Part shown: piece after piece, positions 26,559 through 35,265 of the stretch
How positions within the stretch are numbered: the stretch's first letter is position 1
Layout: the number at the start of each line of letters is the position of its first letter
Assembly: GCA_038327655.1 (NCBI GenBank)
Contig: JBBQLG010000008.1
Span: 1-64,000 of the forward strand
Direction: 5' to 3'
Source of the DNA: JBBQLG01 sp038327655
Lineage (GTDB): Bacteria > Bacteroidota > Bacteroidia > Cytophagales > Spirosomataceae
Length of the DNA stretch: 64,000 bases
Position numbers and translations under genes: made by a program
Notes under the pieces: generated by a model
The model's input: only the letters and a program-made list of their open reading frames with translations
What the model was told of the DNA's origin: nothing
Database searches by the model: none

Positions 26559-28109
26559 ATGCTGACCCGGTTGAGAGTTAATGGATTTAAAAACCTGGTG
26601 GGCGTTGATGTTCATTTTGGTCCATTCACCTGCATTGCGGGTGTAAACGGGGTTGGTAAATCCAATTTGTTCGATGCTATTCGGTTTTTGAGTGATCTGA
26701 CCCATTTACCCCTGATTGAAGCTGCCAAGTCGGTGCGTAGCGAGGGCCAAAAGAACTCCGACATACGTGATCTGTTTCATAAATTGAAGGATAAGCACGA
26801 GCCGCAAATGCAGTTTATTGCGGATATGATTATTCCTGAATACGGAAAGGATGATTTAGGTCAGGCAAAAGCCAGCATTACAACGGTTCGCTATGAATTA
26901 GTGCTTAACTACCGGCAAGGCGATGGGCTTGCCACGCAGGGATTATTAGAGATTATAAAAGAAGAGCTAACGCCGATTCCCCTACAGGAAGCCCGTAAAA
27001 TCATGCGTTTTACGACGTTGGGTAATCTGACGACCCAGGTGAAACGGGAAACGGTTAAAAGTGAAAATTTATGGCAAGCCTCCGTTATCAGGGGTCGGCG
27101 TCCTGCCTTGCTTATTTCTACCACGGAAATTGACGGTAATCAGCGAATAAATTTTCACCAGGATGGCGGGAGTAGCGGTCAGCCCTTACCGTTCAAGGCG
27201 TCTCAATTACAGCGAACCGTATTATCGACGGCCAATGCCCTCGAAAAGCCAACCGCATTACTGGTTAAAAACGAAATGCGCTCGTGGCAAATGCTACAAC
27301 TGGAGCCGAGTGCGTTGCGTCAGTCCGACGAATTTAACGTTGTTGGCAATGCTCGCCTGGGGGCCGATGGTAGTCATCTACCGGCTACACTATACCGGCT
27401 AAAGCTGGAAAATGACCAAATGAAGCATTTCCCTGACGTATATCAGGCGCTGGCGAATAAACTGTCTGAGTTGGTGGAGGGCATATCAGGCATATACGTC
27501 GATCAGGACGACCGGCGGGAAATGCTGACGTTGATGCTGGAAAGCAGCGATGGTACCGTTTTTCCGGCCCGGGCTTTGTCAGACGGCACTCTGCGTTTTC
27601 TGGGATTGGCGGTGCTCGAACTCGATCAACGGTCAGGGGGAGTAATTTGCCTCGAAGAACCCGAAAATGGCATTCACCCGGAAAAGATCGAAGCGATATT
27701 ACGTTTGTTACAGGATATCTGTACCGATACCAGTCAACCCATTGGTGATGGAAATCCCCTACGTCAGGTAATCATTAATACGCATTCGCCGAGCGTGGTG
27801 CAATTGGTGCCAGAGGATAGTTTGTTACTGGCGCGGTCTCAGGAAATGATTTCTTCGGACGGAATTCGCTATCGTGGTGTCGTTTATAGTCCACTTAAAG
27901 ACACTTGGCGCACCGAAATAGACAGCAACACGTATAAGCCCATTGCCCGGGGTGAGATGCTGCATTACCTGTTACCAACCGGTACGCTTACTAACGAAAA
28001 CGAGCCGGATGAACGCAATCCTCTACCAACAGTAAGACGAGTCAGAGACCGCCCCGATATACGTAAGATACAGGCAGACGCAAGTCAGTTAGAGATAACC
28101 TATGACTGA
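26559..28109 (+). CDS. AAA-family ATPase of the OLD/RecF-like type, first gene of a two-gene system
   Basis: 516 residues. Walker A GVNGVGKS lies at 28-35; an ABC-like signature SDGTLRFLGLAVLEL at 341-355; Walker B with catalytic Glu (CLEEPENGIHP) at about 364-374; and a histidine-switch-like NTHSPSVVQLV at 407. This is the AAA_21/AAA_15 type of SMC-like ATPase found in OLD, Gabija, PARIS AriA and similar defence proteins. No nuclease or TOPRIM domain is fused at its C-terminus (about 440-516 is a short, charged end); instead the next gene, overlapping by eight bases, supplies a TOPRIM-like protein. Base composition is more A/T-rich than the flanking genes. Confidence 0.8.
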   Translation: MLTRLRVNGFKNLVGVDVHFGPFTCIAGVNGVGKSNLFDAIRFLSDLTHLPLIEAAKSVRSEGQKNSDIRDLFHKLKDKHEPQMQFIADMIIPEYGKDDLGQAKASITTVRYELVLNYRQGDGLATQGLLEIIKEELTPIPLQEARKIMRFTTLGNLTTQVKRETVKSENLWQASVIRGRRPALLISTTEIDGNQRINFHQDGGSSGQPLPFKASQLQRTVLSTANALEKPTALLVKNEMRSWQMLQLEPSALRQSDEFNVVGNARLGADGSHLPATLYRLKLENDQMKHFPDVYQALANKLSELVEGISGIYVDQDDRREMLTLMLESSDGTVFPARALSDGTLRFLGLAVLELDQRSGGVICLEEPENGIHPEKIEAILRLLQDICTDTSQPIGDGNPLRQVIINTHSPSVVQLVPEDSLLLARSQEMISSDGIRYRGVVYSPLKDTWRTEIDSNTYKPIARGEMLHYLLPTGTLTNENEPDERNPLPTVRRVRDRPDIRKIQADASQLEITYD

Positions 28110-28743
28110 GATCACCTACACTTTATTGAGTGATGGCTCTTCCGATAAAGCATTACTACCAATTATTGACTGGACGTTTCACCAGCATTTCCCCCGATTA
28201 ATTGTTCAGTCCCAATGGGCAGATCTTTCCAGACTGCCTAAACCACCACTGACCGGTAAGCTGGATGAGCGCATCCGGCAGGCCCTATATTTTTATCCGT
28301 GTGACTACTTGTTTGTGCATCGCGATGCAGAGAAACAAGCTTGGGACGAACGCTATCAGGAAGTGAATGACACCTTTAAGCAGTTGATCAGTCAAATAGC
28401 TGATACGCAACTGCGCTGTGTTATACCTGTACGTATGACTGAAGCCTGGTTATTATTTAGCGAACAAGCTATACGACGGGCGGCTGGTAACCCGTCCGGC
28501 AGTCAAAGCTTGCTCCTGCCTGCGTTACACCAGATAGAGTTGATGCCTAATCCTAAACAGGACCTTCACCATTTACTGCGCGAAGCAAGCGGGCGCAAGG
28601 GGCGTAATCTTCAGAAGTTCAAGGTTTCACAGGCCGTGCAACTTGTAGCCGACTACACAAAGGATTTCTCTCAACTTCGGGGCCTCGAAGCGTTTAATCG
28701 TTTTGAGGAGTCTATCAAAGCATTAGCCATAGTCGCTAAATGA
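28102..28743 (+). CDS. DUF4276/TOPRIM-like protein, partner of the ATPase
   Basis: 213 residues. The start overlaps the ATPase stop by eight bases, so translation is coupled. The N-terminus LLSDGSSDKALLPII aligns by eye with the EGxxDxxxL opening of TOPRIM-like DUF4276 proteins, but with Asp in place of the usual Glu. HRDAEKQ at 73-79 is in the place of the DxD block, and MTEAWLLFSEQAIRRAAG at 112-129 resembles the conserved E-x-W-L-L segment. A basic patch (RKGRNLQKFK) near 170 follows. Proteins of this type pair with AAA ATPases in defence loci. Whether it is an active nuclease is unclear because the acidic residues deviate. Confidence 0.6.
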   Translation: MTEITYTLLSDGSSDKALLPIIDWTFHQHFPRLIVQSQWADLSRLPKPPLTGKLDERIRQALYFYPCDYLFVHRDAEKQAWDERYQEVNDTFKQLISQIADTQLRCVIPVRMTEAWLLFSEQAIRRAAGNPSGSQSLLLPALHQIELMPNPKQDLHHLLREASGRKGRNLQKFKVSQAVQLVADYTKDFSQLRGLEAFNRFEESIKALAIVAK

Positions 28744-28819
28744 GCCTATGCTACTTCCTGGCCCGTTGCTGGTTTTGCGCCAACTCATTTGCTCATCAAC
28801 AAAACCAAAACCTTAACGC

Positions 28820-30430
28820 ATGCAACCCTTATTGGATGAACTGACCCGCCGAACGACCCAAACCCAACTCGGCGGTGGTCAGAAAAAAATTGACGACCAG
28901 CATAAAAAAGGGAAACTTACCGCCCGCGAACGCATTGCTTACCTCATCGACGCCGAATCTTATTTTCTGGAAATTGGCCTGTTTACTGGCGAGGGCATGT
29001 ACGCCGAACACGGCGGCTGTCCGTCGGGGGGCGTGGTTACGGGGATTGGCTACGTGTCGGGACGACAGTGCGTGATTGTGGCGAACGACGCGACGGTGAA
29101 GGCCGGGGCGTGGTTCCCGATAACCGCCAAAAAGAACCTCCGGGCGCAGGAAATAGCGATGGAAAACCGATTGCCCATCATTTACTTGGTCGACAGCGCG
29201 GGCGTTTACCTGCCCTTGCAGGATGAGGTTTTTGCCGATAAAGAACACTTCGGGCGGATGTTTCGCAACAACGCGCACCTCTCGGCGATGGGCGTGTTAC
29301 AGGTAGCGGCCATCATGGGTAGCTGCGTAGCAGGCGGGGCGTACCTGCCCATCATGTCCGACGAAGCGATGATTGTCGAAGGTACCGGCTCTATTTTTCT
29401 GGCGGGACCGTATTTGGTGCGGGCGTCGGTGGGGGAGGATGTGGACGCCGAAACCCTCGGCGGGGCCAACACCCACTGCGAAATTTCGGGCGTGACCGAC
29501 AACAAATACCCCGACGATAAAAGCTGCTTAGACGCCATCCGGCGCATTTTCGATAAAACCGGCCATTTCCCGACCGCTGGTTTCGACCGGGCTGTTCCGG
29601 CTATGCCCGCTAAAAACCCCGACGAGATTTACCAGATCCTGCCCGCCGACCGCGTCAAACCGTACGACATGCGTGAGATTGTGGACAGACTGGTGGATAA
29701 CTCCGCGTTCGAGCAATATAAACCCGGCTACGGTCAGTCGATTTTGTGCGGCTACGCCCGCATCGACGGGTGGGCGGTGGGTATTGTGGCCAATCAGCGC
29801 AGGACGGTAAAGGCGAAAGGGCGCACCGGACAACCCTCAGAAATGCAGATGGGCGGGGTGATTTACGGGGATGCCGCCGACAAAGCCGCCCGCTTCATTA
29901 TGAACTGCAATCAGAAGCACATTCCGCTGGTCTTTTTGCAGGATGTATCGGGTTTCATGGTCGGCAGCCGGGCCGAACAGGGGGGGATTATCAAAGACGG
30001 GGCCAAGATGGTAAGTGCGATGGCCAACTCGGTCGTGCCGAAGTTTACGGTCGTAATCGGCAACAGCTACGGCGCGGGCAACTACGCCATGTGCGGCAAA
30101 GCGTACGACCCCCGGCTGATGGTAGCCTGGCCAACGGCGCAGATGGCCGTGATGAGCGGAGCCTCAGCGGCCAAAACGCTGCTCCAGATACAGGTAGCGT
30201 CGTTGAAAGCAAAGGGCGAAGCCATCACGCCCGAAGCGGAGCAGGCGTTGTTGCAGAAGATTACCGATCAATACAACAATCAGCTCTCCCCGTACTACGC
30301 AGCGGCCCGGCTGTGGGTCGACGCGATTGTTGACCCGCTGGAAACCCGGAAGGTACTCTCGATGGGTATCGAAGCGGCCAATCACGCGCCCATCACGAAG
30401 GCGTTCAACGTGGGCATCATTCAGACGTAG
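28820..30430 (+). CDS. Acyl-CoA carboxylase beta (carboxyltransferase) subunit
   Basis: 536 residues with the two crotonase-like carboxyltransferase halves. N-terminal motifs include GKLTARERIAYL and SAGVYLPLQDEVF; C-terminal motifs are QDVSGFMVGSRAEQGGIIKD and GNSYGAGNYAMCGKAYDPR. It moves carboxyl from carboxybiotin to an acyl-CoA. The C-terminal half is closest in feel to methylcrotonyl-CoA carboxylase beta, while propionyl-CoA remains possible. The biotin carboxylase subunit is not in the window. Convergent with the acyltransferase gene, stops three bases apart. Confidence 0.85.
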   Translation: MQPLLDELTRRTTQTQLGGGQKKIDDQHKKGKLTARERIAYLIDAESYFLEIGLFTGEGMYAEHGGCPSGGVVTGIGYVSGRQCVIVANDATVKAGAWFPITAKKNLRAQEIAMENRLPIIYLVDSAGVYLPLQDEVFADKEHFGRMFRNNAHLSAMGVLQVAAIMGSCVAGGAYLPIMSDEAMIVEGTGSIFLAGPYLVRASVGEDVDAETLGGANTHCEISGVTDNKYPDDKSCLDAIRRIFDKTGHFPTAGFDRAVPAMPAKNPDEIYQILPADRVKPYDMREIVDRLVDNSAFEQYKPGYGQSILCGYARIDGWAVGIVANQRRTVKAKGRTGQPSEMQMGGVIYGDAADKAARFIMNCNQKHIPLVFLQDVSGFMVGSRAEQGGIIKDGAKMVSAMANSVVPKFTVVIGNSYGAGNYAMCGKAYDPRLMVAWPTAQMAVMSGASAAKTLLQIQVASLKAKGEAITPEAEQALLQKITDQYNNQLSPYYAAARLWVDAIVDPLETRKVLSMGIEAANHAPITKAFNVGIIQT

Positions 30431-30433
30431 TAT

Positions 30434-31243
30434 TTACTCTTTCGCGACCCAGTCCGGTGCGTCCTGCTCGATAGCATGGCGCACCTTGGCTACAATTTCC
30501 TCAATCGTGTCGTCGGGGCCTATCTGAAGCGGTGCTTTGAATTTTACCGTCAGCAGGGTGTTCCGTTTTTTAAACCGTAACCCTTTTTTGTCGAACGCCC
30601 GGCGGAACCCGTTGATAACCACCGGAATCACAATCGGGTCGGCACTTTTGATGATGTGCGCCGTCCCCTTCCGAACCGGCGCGTAAGGACTGGTGGTGCC
30701 CTGCGGAAAACTCACCACCCAGCCGTGGGCCAGGGCGATGGCTATTTTATCGTTCGCCGACGTATCAACCTCCCGCTTTACGTCGCGGCCATCGGCCCGC
30801 CAGGAACGCTCGATGGTAATGGCCCCGGCGGCTGCAAATAACTTTGGCAAAATCCCCTTCTTCATCGTCTCCGACGCGGCCACGTAATATTGCCGGGCGC
30901 GGGGGCCAAGCAGGTACAACGGCGGCAGCAGGGTGTTCTGAAACCCCCACTTCACGGAGCAGAAAATCTGAAAAAACGCGATCACATCGGCGAAATACGT
31001 CTGGTGATTCGACAGGAAAAGCACGTTGTTGATCGGCAGGTTTTCCAGGTGTTCGGTGCCTTCGATCTCGATCCGGTTCACCACGGTGTAGCGGGCGTAG
31101 GTCGACCAGCCAATGATGCCCACAAGAATACGCCTGATGAGCAGCCAGTTACCGAATGGGTCGCGCTCGAACAGCCCAATCACGTCCAAGCGGTCTAACG
31201 GCTTAGGCAGGTAACTAAACTTAGTGGGTTTAACGTATTTCAT
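30434..31243 (-). CDS. 1-acyl-sn-glycerol-3-phosphate acyltransferase family protein
   Basis: 269 residues. The PlsC block NHQTYFAD gives the catalytic HX4D (His-Gln-Thr-Tyr-Phe-Ala-Asp pattern), and SFPQGTTS stands in for the EGTR glycerol-phosphate-binding block. One hydrophobic segment lies near residue 35-50. Likely makes phosphatidic acid or acylates a related lipid at the inner membrane. The deviation from EGTR means the exact acceptor is uncertain. Confidence 0.75.
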   Translation of the reverse strand: MKYVKPTKFSYLPKPLDRLDVIGLFERDPFGNWLLIRRILVGIIGWSTYARYTVVNRIEIEGTEHLENLPINNVLFLSNHQTYFADVIAFFQIFCSVKWGFQNTLLPPLYLLGPRARQYYVAASETMKKGILPKLFAAAGAITIERSWRADGRDVKREVDTSANDKIAIALAHGWVVSFPQGTTSPYAPVRKGTAHIIKSADPIVIPVVINGFRRAFDKKGLRFKKRNTLLTVKFKAPLQIGPDDTIEEIVAKVRHAIEQDAPDWVAKE

Positions 31244-31590
31244 GCGTTCAGGCTATTGGCGGACCGTAAAACTACAATGCCGCCGTCCTATTTTCAATAA
31301 AGTCGACGTGTTCTCGACGCGAAGCACCAACGTGCCTGCAGGCAGCTACCCCCGATTTAGGTAAAAATCCGCACTATACCCGACTCTACTCAACCGACTG
31401 GTAACAGTAAGGCCGGGCCTGTTGTGTCCTGCCGGGATTCATAGTGTGTGATTTTTTTAATAACCGGCTTAATCCTTCGCATTGATGTACTGTCCAAGCA
31501 ATAGTTTACGATACTAATAGATACGCGAAAAGGCCTATGTGCGATTTTACTCCCGGGTTGGGTTAATCACAGTTCTTACCAAAATCAGTC
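31244..31590. other. Divergent intergenic region without a gene
   Basis: 347 bases between the acyltransferase (minus) and an outer-membrane barrel gene (plus). It must hold promoters for both, but no good TAnnTTTG match was found on either strand. There are no open frames, repeats or RNA-like structures that stand out. Confidence 0.5.
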
Positions 31591-32283
31591 ATGAAACGCA
31601 CATCGTTCGCCTTCGCCATTGCCTTTTCGTCCATAGTGTTCAGTTCCGTCTCGTTTGCTCAGGTGCAGGTGGGTTTTCGCGGGGGTGTCAACTTCGGCAG
31701 TGTTTCTACGCCAGCCTACATGGGTGGGCTATCGTCGATGATTAAACCCTCGGCCGGGCCAACGGGTGCTATCTTTTTAGACATTCCCCTAACCGGTGCC
31801 CTGTCGTTCCGGCCCGAGCTGGCCTACATTCAAAAGGGCTTTAAGGTGTCGGAAAGCGTCGATTTTAACGTCGGTGGATTCAACATTCCCATTGGGGCCA
31901 GCGCGGCTTACCAGACGCAGGACATTGAGGTGCCGCTTTTGCTGAAACTGAACATCGTCGATGGTCCCGTACAGCCGTATCTGATTGCTGGTCCGGCCGT
32001 CAGTTATGCCGCCGATGGGCGTATCCGTACCCGTGCGACCGCCATTTTTACGACCAGACCAATGGATATCGGTCTTAATTACGGCGGCACGCTGAACCGG
32101 TGGGACATTAGTGGTGTGGTGGGAGCAGGGCTGGCTTTCGAGGCCGGAGCCGGTAAATTCTTTGGCGAAGTGCGGTACGAGCAGGGTTTCTCGCGGCAGA
32201 TTCAGGTGCCCGTAGTGAATGTAAACGTCCGCAATCAGGGTTTGGCCGTGTCGCTCGGTTACTCGTTTCCCATTGGCCAGTAA
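31591..32283 (+). CDS. Outer-membrane beta-barrel protein (porin family, OmpA-like barrel)
   Basis: 230 residues with a signal peptide (ends near VSFAQ). The body alternates in amphipathic strands: GFRGGVNFG, FRPELAYIQKGF, IEVPLLLKLNI, PYLIAGPAVSY, and a terminal LAVSLGYSFPI ending close to an aromatic residue. This matches the small 8-10 strand barrel proteins (outer membrane protein beta-barrel domain) abundant in Bacteroidota. Function unknown. Confidence 0.75.
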   Translation: MKRTSFAFAIAFSSIVFSSVSFAQVQVGFRGGVNFGSVSTPAYMGGLSSMIKPSAGPTGAIFLDIPLTGALSFRPELAYIQKGFKVSESVDFNVGGFNIPIGASAAYQTQDIEVPLLLKLNIVDGPVQPYLIAGPAVSYAADGRIRTRATAIFTTRPMDIGLNYGGTLNRWDISGVVGAGLAFEAGAGKFFGEVRYEQGFSRQIQVPVVNVNVRNQGLAVSLGYSFPIGQ

Positions 32284-32292
32284 GTAAAAGGA

Positions 32293-32359
32293 GTAGTTCC
32301 GGCGTTTTCATGCCACCATTCACTGCCGACCACCGGCAAAAATGGAAACCCGGAACTAC
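32293..32359 (+). other. Stem-loop after the barrel gene
   Basis: Ten-base arms 32293-32302 and 32350-32359 are exact reverse complements, and the inner bases partly extend the pairing. It lies ten bases after the stop at 32283. A transcript-protecting or attenuating role is possible; there is no U-run. Confidence 0.45.
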
Positions 32360-32400
32360 CTGATTTTATAGTTGCCTTTTTGTTGAATCGTAGACAGAGC

Positions 32401-32429
32401 AAAGGCGGGCCATGCTGTGGCCCGCCTTT
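32401..32429. terminator. Bidirectional terminator
   Basis: Perfect 12-bp stem (32401-32412 with 32418-32429) and five-base loop, with A and T at the stem ends. It lies between convergent genes (stops 32283 and 32451). Confidence 0.85.
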
Positions 32430-32450
32430 CTTATTGGTTACTGAATCGAC

Positions 32451-32924
32451 CTATCGAAAGATCTTACTGATGTCGAGCTTAATGTCGAGAACGGAATCAT
32501 GCAGTTCGCCCTCAATGAATGTTTTACTGGTCTGCCGGTCCGAAAAAACGCTGATCAGCCGAAACGTCGGAATAACTAACCAGCACGACTGTACGCCTGC
32601 ATTGAAATAAGTTTCGACCTTAGCCAGCAGTTCATCATTTGTTTGGGTAGGCGACAAAATTTCGATTACGCCGAGCGGCATCTGCGTCATTTTGATTTCG
32701 TCGTGCAACGGGTCGAAGGCAATGAGTGGATAAATGGCAATATCAGGCACGGCATCTTTTTCTGCAATGAAAAGCTTTACCTCAGTCATTACGGTGTGCG
32801 TTTCTGCGTACTGAGTACCTAACTGGATTGCAATCCGAGTTTGAATAATGGCGTGGTTTTTACTGGGCATAGGTTTTCCGCGTTCGCGTTCGTATTCGGA
32901 TAGTTCTTCGATTACTGCTTCCAT
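32451..32924 (-). CDS. Uma2 family (DUF820) restriction-endonuclease-fold protein
   Basis: About 157 residues from ATG 32924; an in-frame ATG at 32948 adds eight. The Uma2 pattern is visible: KNHAIIQTRIAIQLG, then PDIAIYP (Asp of the PD-D/ExK core), and GVIEILSPTQTNDELLAKVE with the catalytic Glu and downstream Lys. Uma2 proteins are PD-(D/E)XK nuclease-fold proteins often scattered alone in genomes; the biological target is unknown. Solitary here. Confidence 0.8.
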   Translation of the reverse strand: MEAVIEELSEYERERGKPMPSKNHAIIQTRIAIQLGTQYAETHTVMTEVKLFIAEKDAVPDIAIYPLIAFDPLHDEIKMTQMPLGVIEILSPTQTNDELLAKVETYFNAGVQSCWLVIPTFRLISVFSDRQTSKTFIEGELHDSVLDIKLDISKIFR

Positions 32925-32976
32925 CACGAGGATTGTTTTAATTATCAATGTACACTAAAAACGCCGAACTTAACTT

Positions 32977-35127
32977 CTACCGCAATGCCATCAACTTGGC
33001 TTTGCCCGAATCGAGAAACTGCGCGAAATGTGCTGGGTTTAAATCGTAGTTTTTCGGCGCGACCAGCAGGTTACCGTCCTGATCCACCAAGCAGTAATGC
33101 GGCTGGGCGTTGTTGTTGTACTTCACAATCTGTAAATCGGCATTCTGCGCCCCAATGGTCGTTTTCTGCTTTTTGTCGTACGGAGAGGTGTACCACTGGT
33201 CTTCGGGCAGTTCGGTTTTATCGTCAACGTACAGCGCCAAAATCACGTAATCGTTGCGAAGTCGTTGGTCGACCGCCGGGTCCGACCAGACGCGGGCTTC
33301 CATTTCGCGGCAGTTCACGCAGCCATGCCCGGTGAAGTCGATGAAAACCGGCTTATTTACTTTTTTCGCGTAAGCGATGGCCTGCTTGTAGTCGAAGAAT
33401 CCCGGTAAATTATGGGGCAGTTTAAACAAATCGGCGTGTTTAATGGGTTCGCCGATGGAAACGGGAGTCGTGCCAGTGGGTTCGTTGTTGCGGGTAAAGA
33501 GGTTAAACTCCTGCGAGGTCTCCGGGGGCAAATACCCGGCCAATGCTTTCAGCGGTGCCCCCCACAAACCGGGAATCATGTAGACCACAAACGCAAACGT
33601 GCCGATGGCCAGCAGCAAGCGCGGGATGCTGACGGACTTGGTTTCGCTGTCGTGTGGCAGACGGATTTTGCCGAGCAGGTAAAACCCGATCAAGGCGAAA
33701 ATGACGATCCAGAGGGCCAAAAATAAATCGCGGTCCAGCAGGTGCCAGTGGTACACCTGGTCGGCGATGCTCAGGAATTTGAGGGCTAAGGCCAGTTCCA
33801 GAAAACCCAGCACGACCTTCACCGAGTTGAGCCAGCCCCCCGATTTGGGTAGTTTTTTGAGGAACTGCGGAAAAGCGGCAAAGAGGGTAAATGGAATGGC
33901 GAACGCCGACGAAAAAGCCGCCATGCCGATGATGGGCTTCATAACCGCCCCACCCGCCGACGCGACCAATAAACTGCCAACCAGCGGCCCGGTGCAGGAA
34001 AAAGACACCAGCACGAGGGTAAAGGCCATGAAGAAAATACCGCCAATACCACCCCGTTCCGACTGCGCGTCGGCTTTGTTGATCAGCGAATTGGGCAGTG
34101 TGATCTCGAACAAACCCAGAAACGACAGGGCGAAAATGAAGAATACCGCGAAGAAAAGCAGGTTCGGCAGCCAGTGTGTACTGACGAAATTAGCGAAACC
34201 CGGCCCGTTGATCCGCGATACCACTACGCCAATCAGCACATAAATCGCAATGATCGAGAAGCCGTACAGCAGGGCTTTCCATAAGCCGCCTTTTTGGTTG
34301 GTGAAAAAGCTGACCGTCATCGGAATAATCGGAAAAACACAGGGCGTTGCCAGGGCGACTAAGCCTGACAGAAAAGCGGCCACGATGAAACCCAACAGGG
34401 ACTCGTTGGCTGGTGCTTCGGCGCTGAGGGCCTGGCTCGCGGCCGAACCCGCCGTGATTTCGGTTTTGGTTAGTCGGTCGGCCGTAGCGTCAACAGCGGC
34501 CGTATCGGCTTGTTCTGCATTACTGACAGCGGCTGACTCTAACGCTGGTACCGGTGTCTGGGCTACCGAGGGGGCAACTGTTGTGGTCGCTGTCGGCAGG
34601 ACTGATGTGGCTTTGGTTGCGGAAGTCGGCGCGGTAATGACCAGGCCCGTAACCGTAAAGTCATCGTTTAGCGGAATGCAGGCCGCACCGGCATCGGTGC
34701 AGGCCTGGGCTTCGATGCTGCCCGCAAGAACCGGCTTGCCTGTCAGCACCTTGATTTTTTGGGTGAACACCGCCTTGCCGTGCATGATGTACGTATCGCC
34801 CTCAAAGACCTCTTCGTACTTCGTCTCGACCTTACTGATGGGTACTAATTTACCAACCAGCGCGAACGTATTGTTCTTTTTGAAGGTCACCACCGTTGGC
34901 AGTGGCCCGTCGATCTTCGGGTTCACAACGGATGAATACACGTGGTAGCCATCTTTCACCGCGGCCGTTACCCGAACGGTAATCACATCACCCACTTTCG
35001 CGGTGGCCGGTTTCGCCGTTACGGACCAGGTGGCCGGTTTAACCAAACCCGGCGACTGACCGAACTGGGCCAGAACGGTGGAATAATTGACAAGCAACAG
35101 CGCGACGAGCGCGAGAACGTTTTTCAT
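32977..35127 (-). CDS. dsbD: Thiol:disulfide interchange protein DsbD
   Basis: 716 residues. A signal peptide leads into an N-terminal periplasmic immunoglobulin-like domain (to about 160), a Thr/Ala-rich linker (about 165-240), a CcdA-type membrane domain with eight or so helices (LVALATPCVFPIIPM and FSCTGPLVGS carry the paired cysteines), and a C-terminal thioredoxin domain with CVNC at about 603-606. It would carry electrons from cytoplasmic thioredoxin to the periplasm to keep exported thiols reduced. All key cysteine pairs of the membrane and thioredoxin parts are present. Confidence 0.85.
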   Translation of the reverse strand: MKNVLALVALLLVNYSTVLAQFGQSPGLVKPATWSVTAKPATAKVGDVITVRVTAAVKDGYHVYSSVVNPKIDGPLPTVVTFKKNNTFALVGKLVPISKVETKYEEVFEGDTYIMHGKAVFTQKIKVLTGKPVLAGSIEAQACTDAGAACIPLNDDFTVTGLVITAPTSATKATSVLPTATTTVAPSVAQTPVPALESAAVSNAEQADTAAVDATADRLTKTEITAGSAASQALSAEAPANESLLGFIVAAFLSGLVALATPCVFPIIPMTVSFFTNQKGGLWKALLYGFSIIAIYVLIGVVVSRINGPGFANFVSTHWLPNLLFFAVFFIFALSFLGLFEITLPNSLINKADAQSERGGIGGIFFMAFTLVLVSFSCTGPLVGSLLVASAGGAVMKPIIGMAAFSSAFAIPFTLFAAFPQFLKKLPKSGGWLNSVKVVLGFLELALALKFLSIADQVYHWHLLDRDLFLALWIVIFALIGFYLLGKIRLPHDSETKSVSIPRLLLAIGTFAFVVYMIPGLWGAPLKALAGYLPPETSQEFNLFTRNNEPTGTTPVSIGEPIKHADLFKLPHNLPGFFDYKQAIAYAKKVNKPVFIDFTGHGCVNCREMEARVWSDPAVDQRLRNDYVILALYVDDKTELPEDQWYTSPYDKKQKTTIGAQNADLQIVKYNNNAQPHYCLVDQDGNLLVAPKNYDLNPAHFAQFLDSGKAKLMALR

Positions 35128-35265
35128 AAGAATGACCCGGATCGGGCTGATCGCGAAGTAGCGGTTTTTTGGGTAACAGTTTTACGGCGAAAATACTCCC
35201 GCCCGGCCGAACTCTGCGAACAGCGTGTTTGGCTTAGACGCACGTTTATCCAAAACCTTACACCG

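Noticed and set aside
32451..32924. Uma2 protein as part of a restriction or toxin system
   Set aside because: No methylase, antitoxin or other partner is adjacent; Uma2 genes are commonly solitary.
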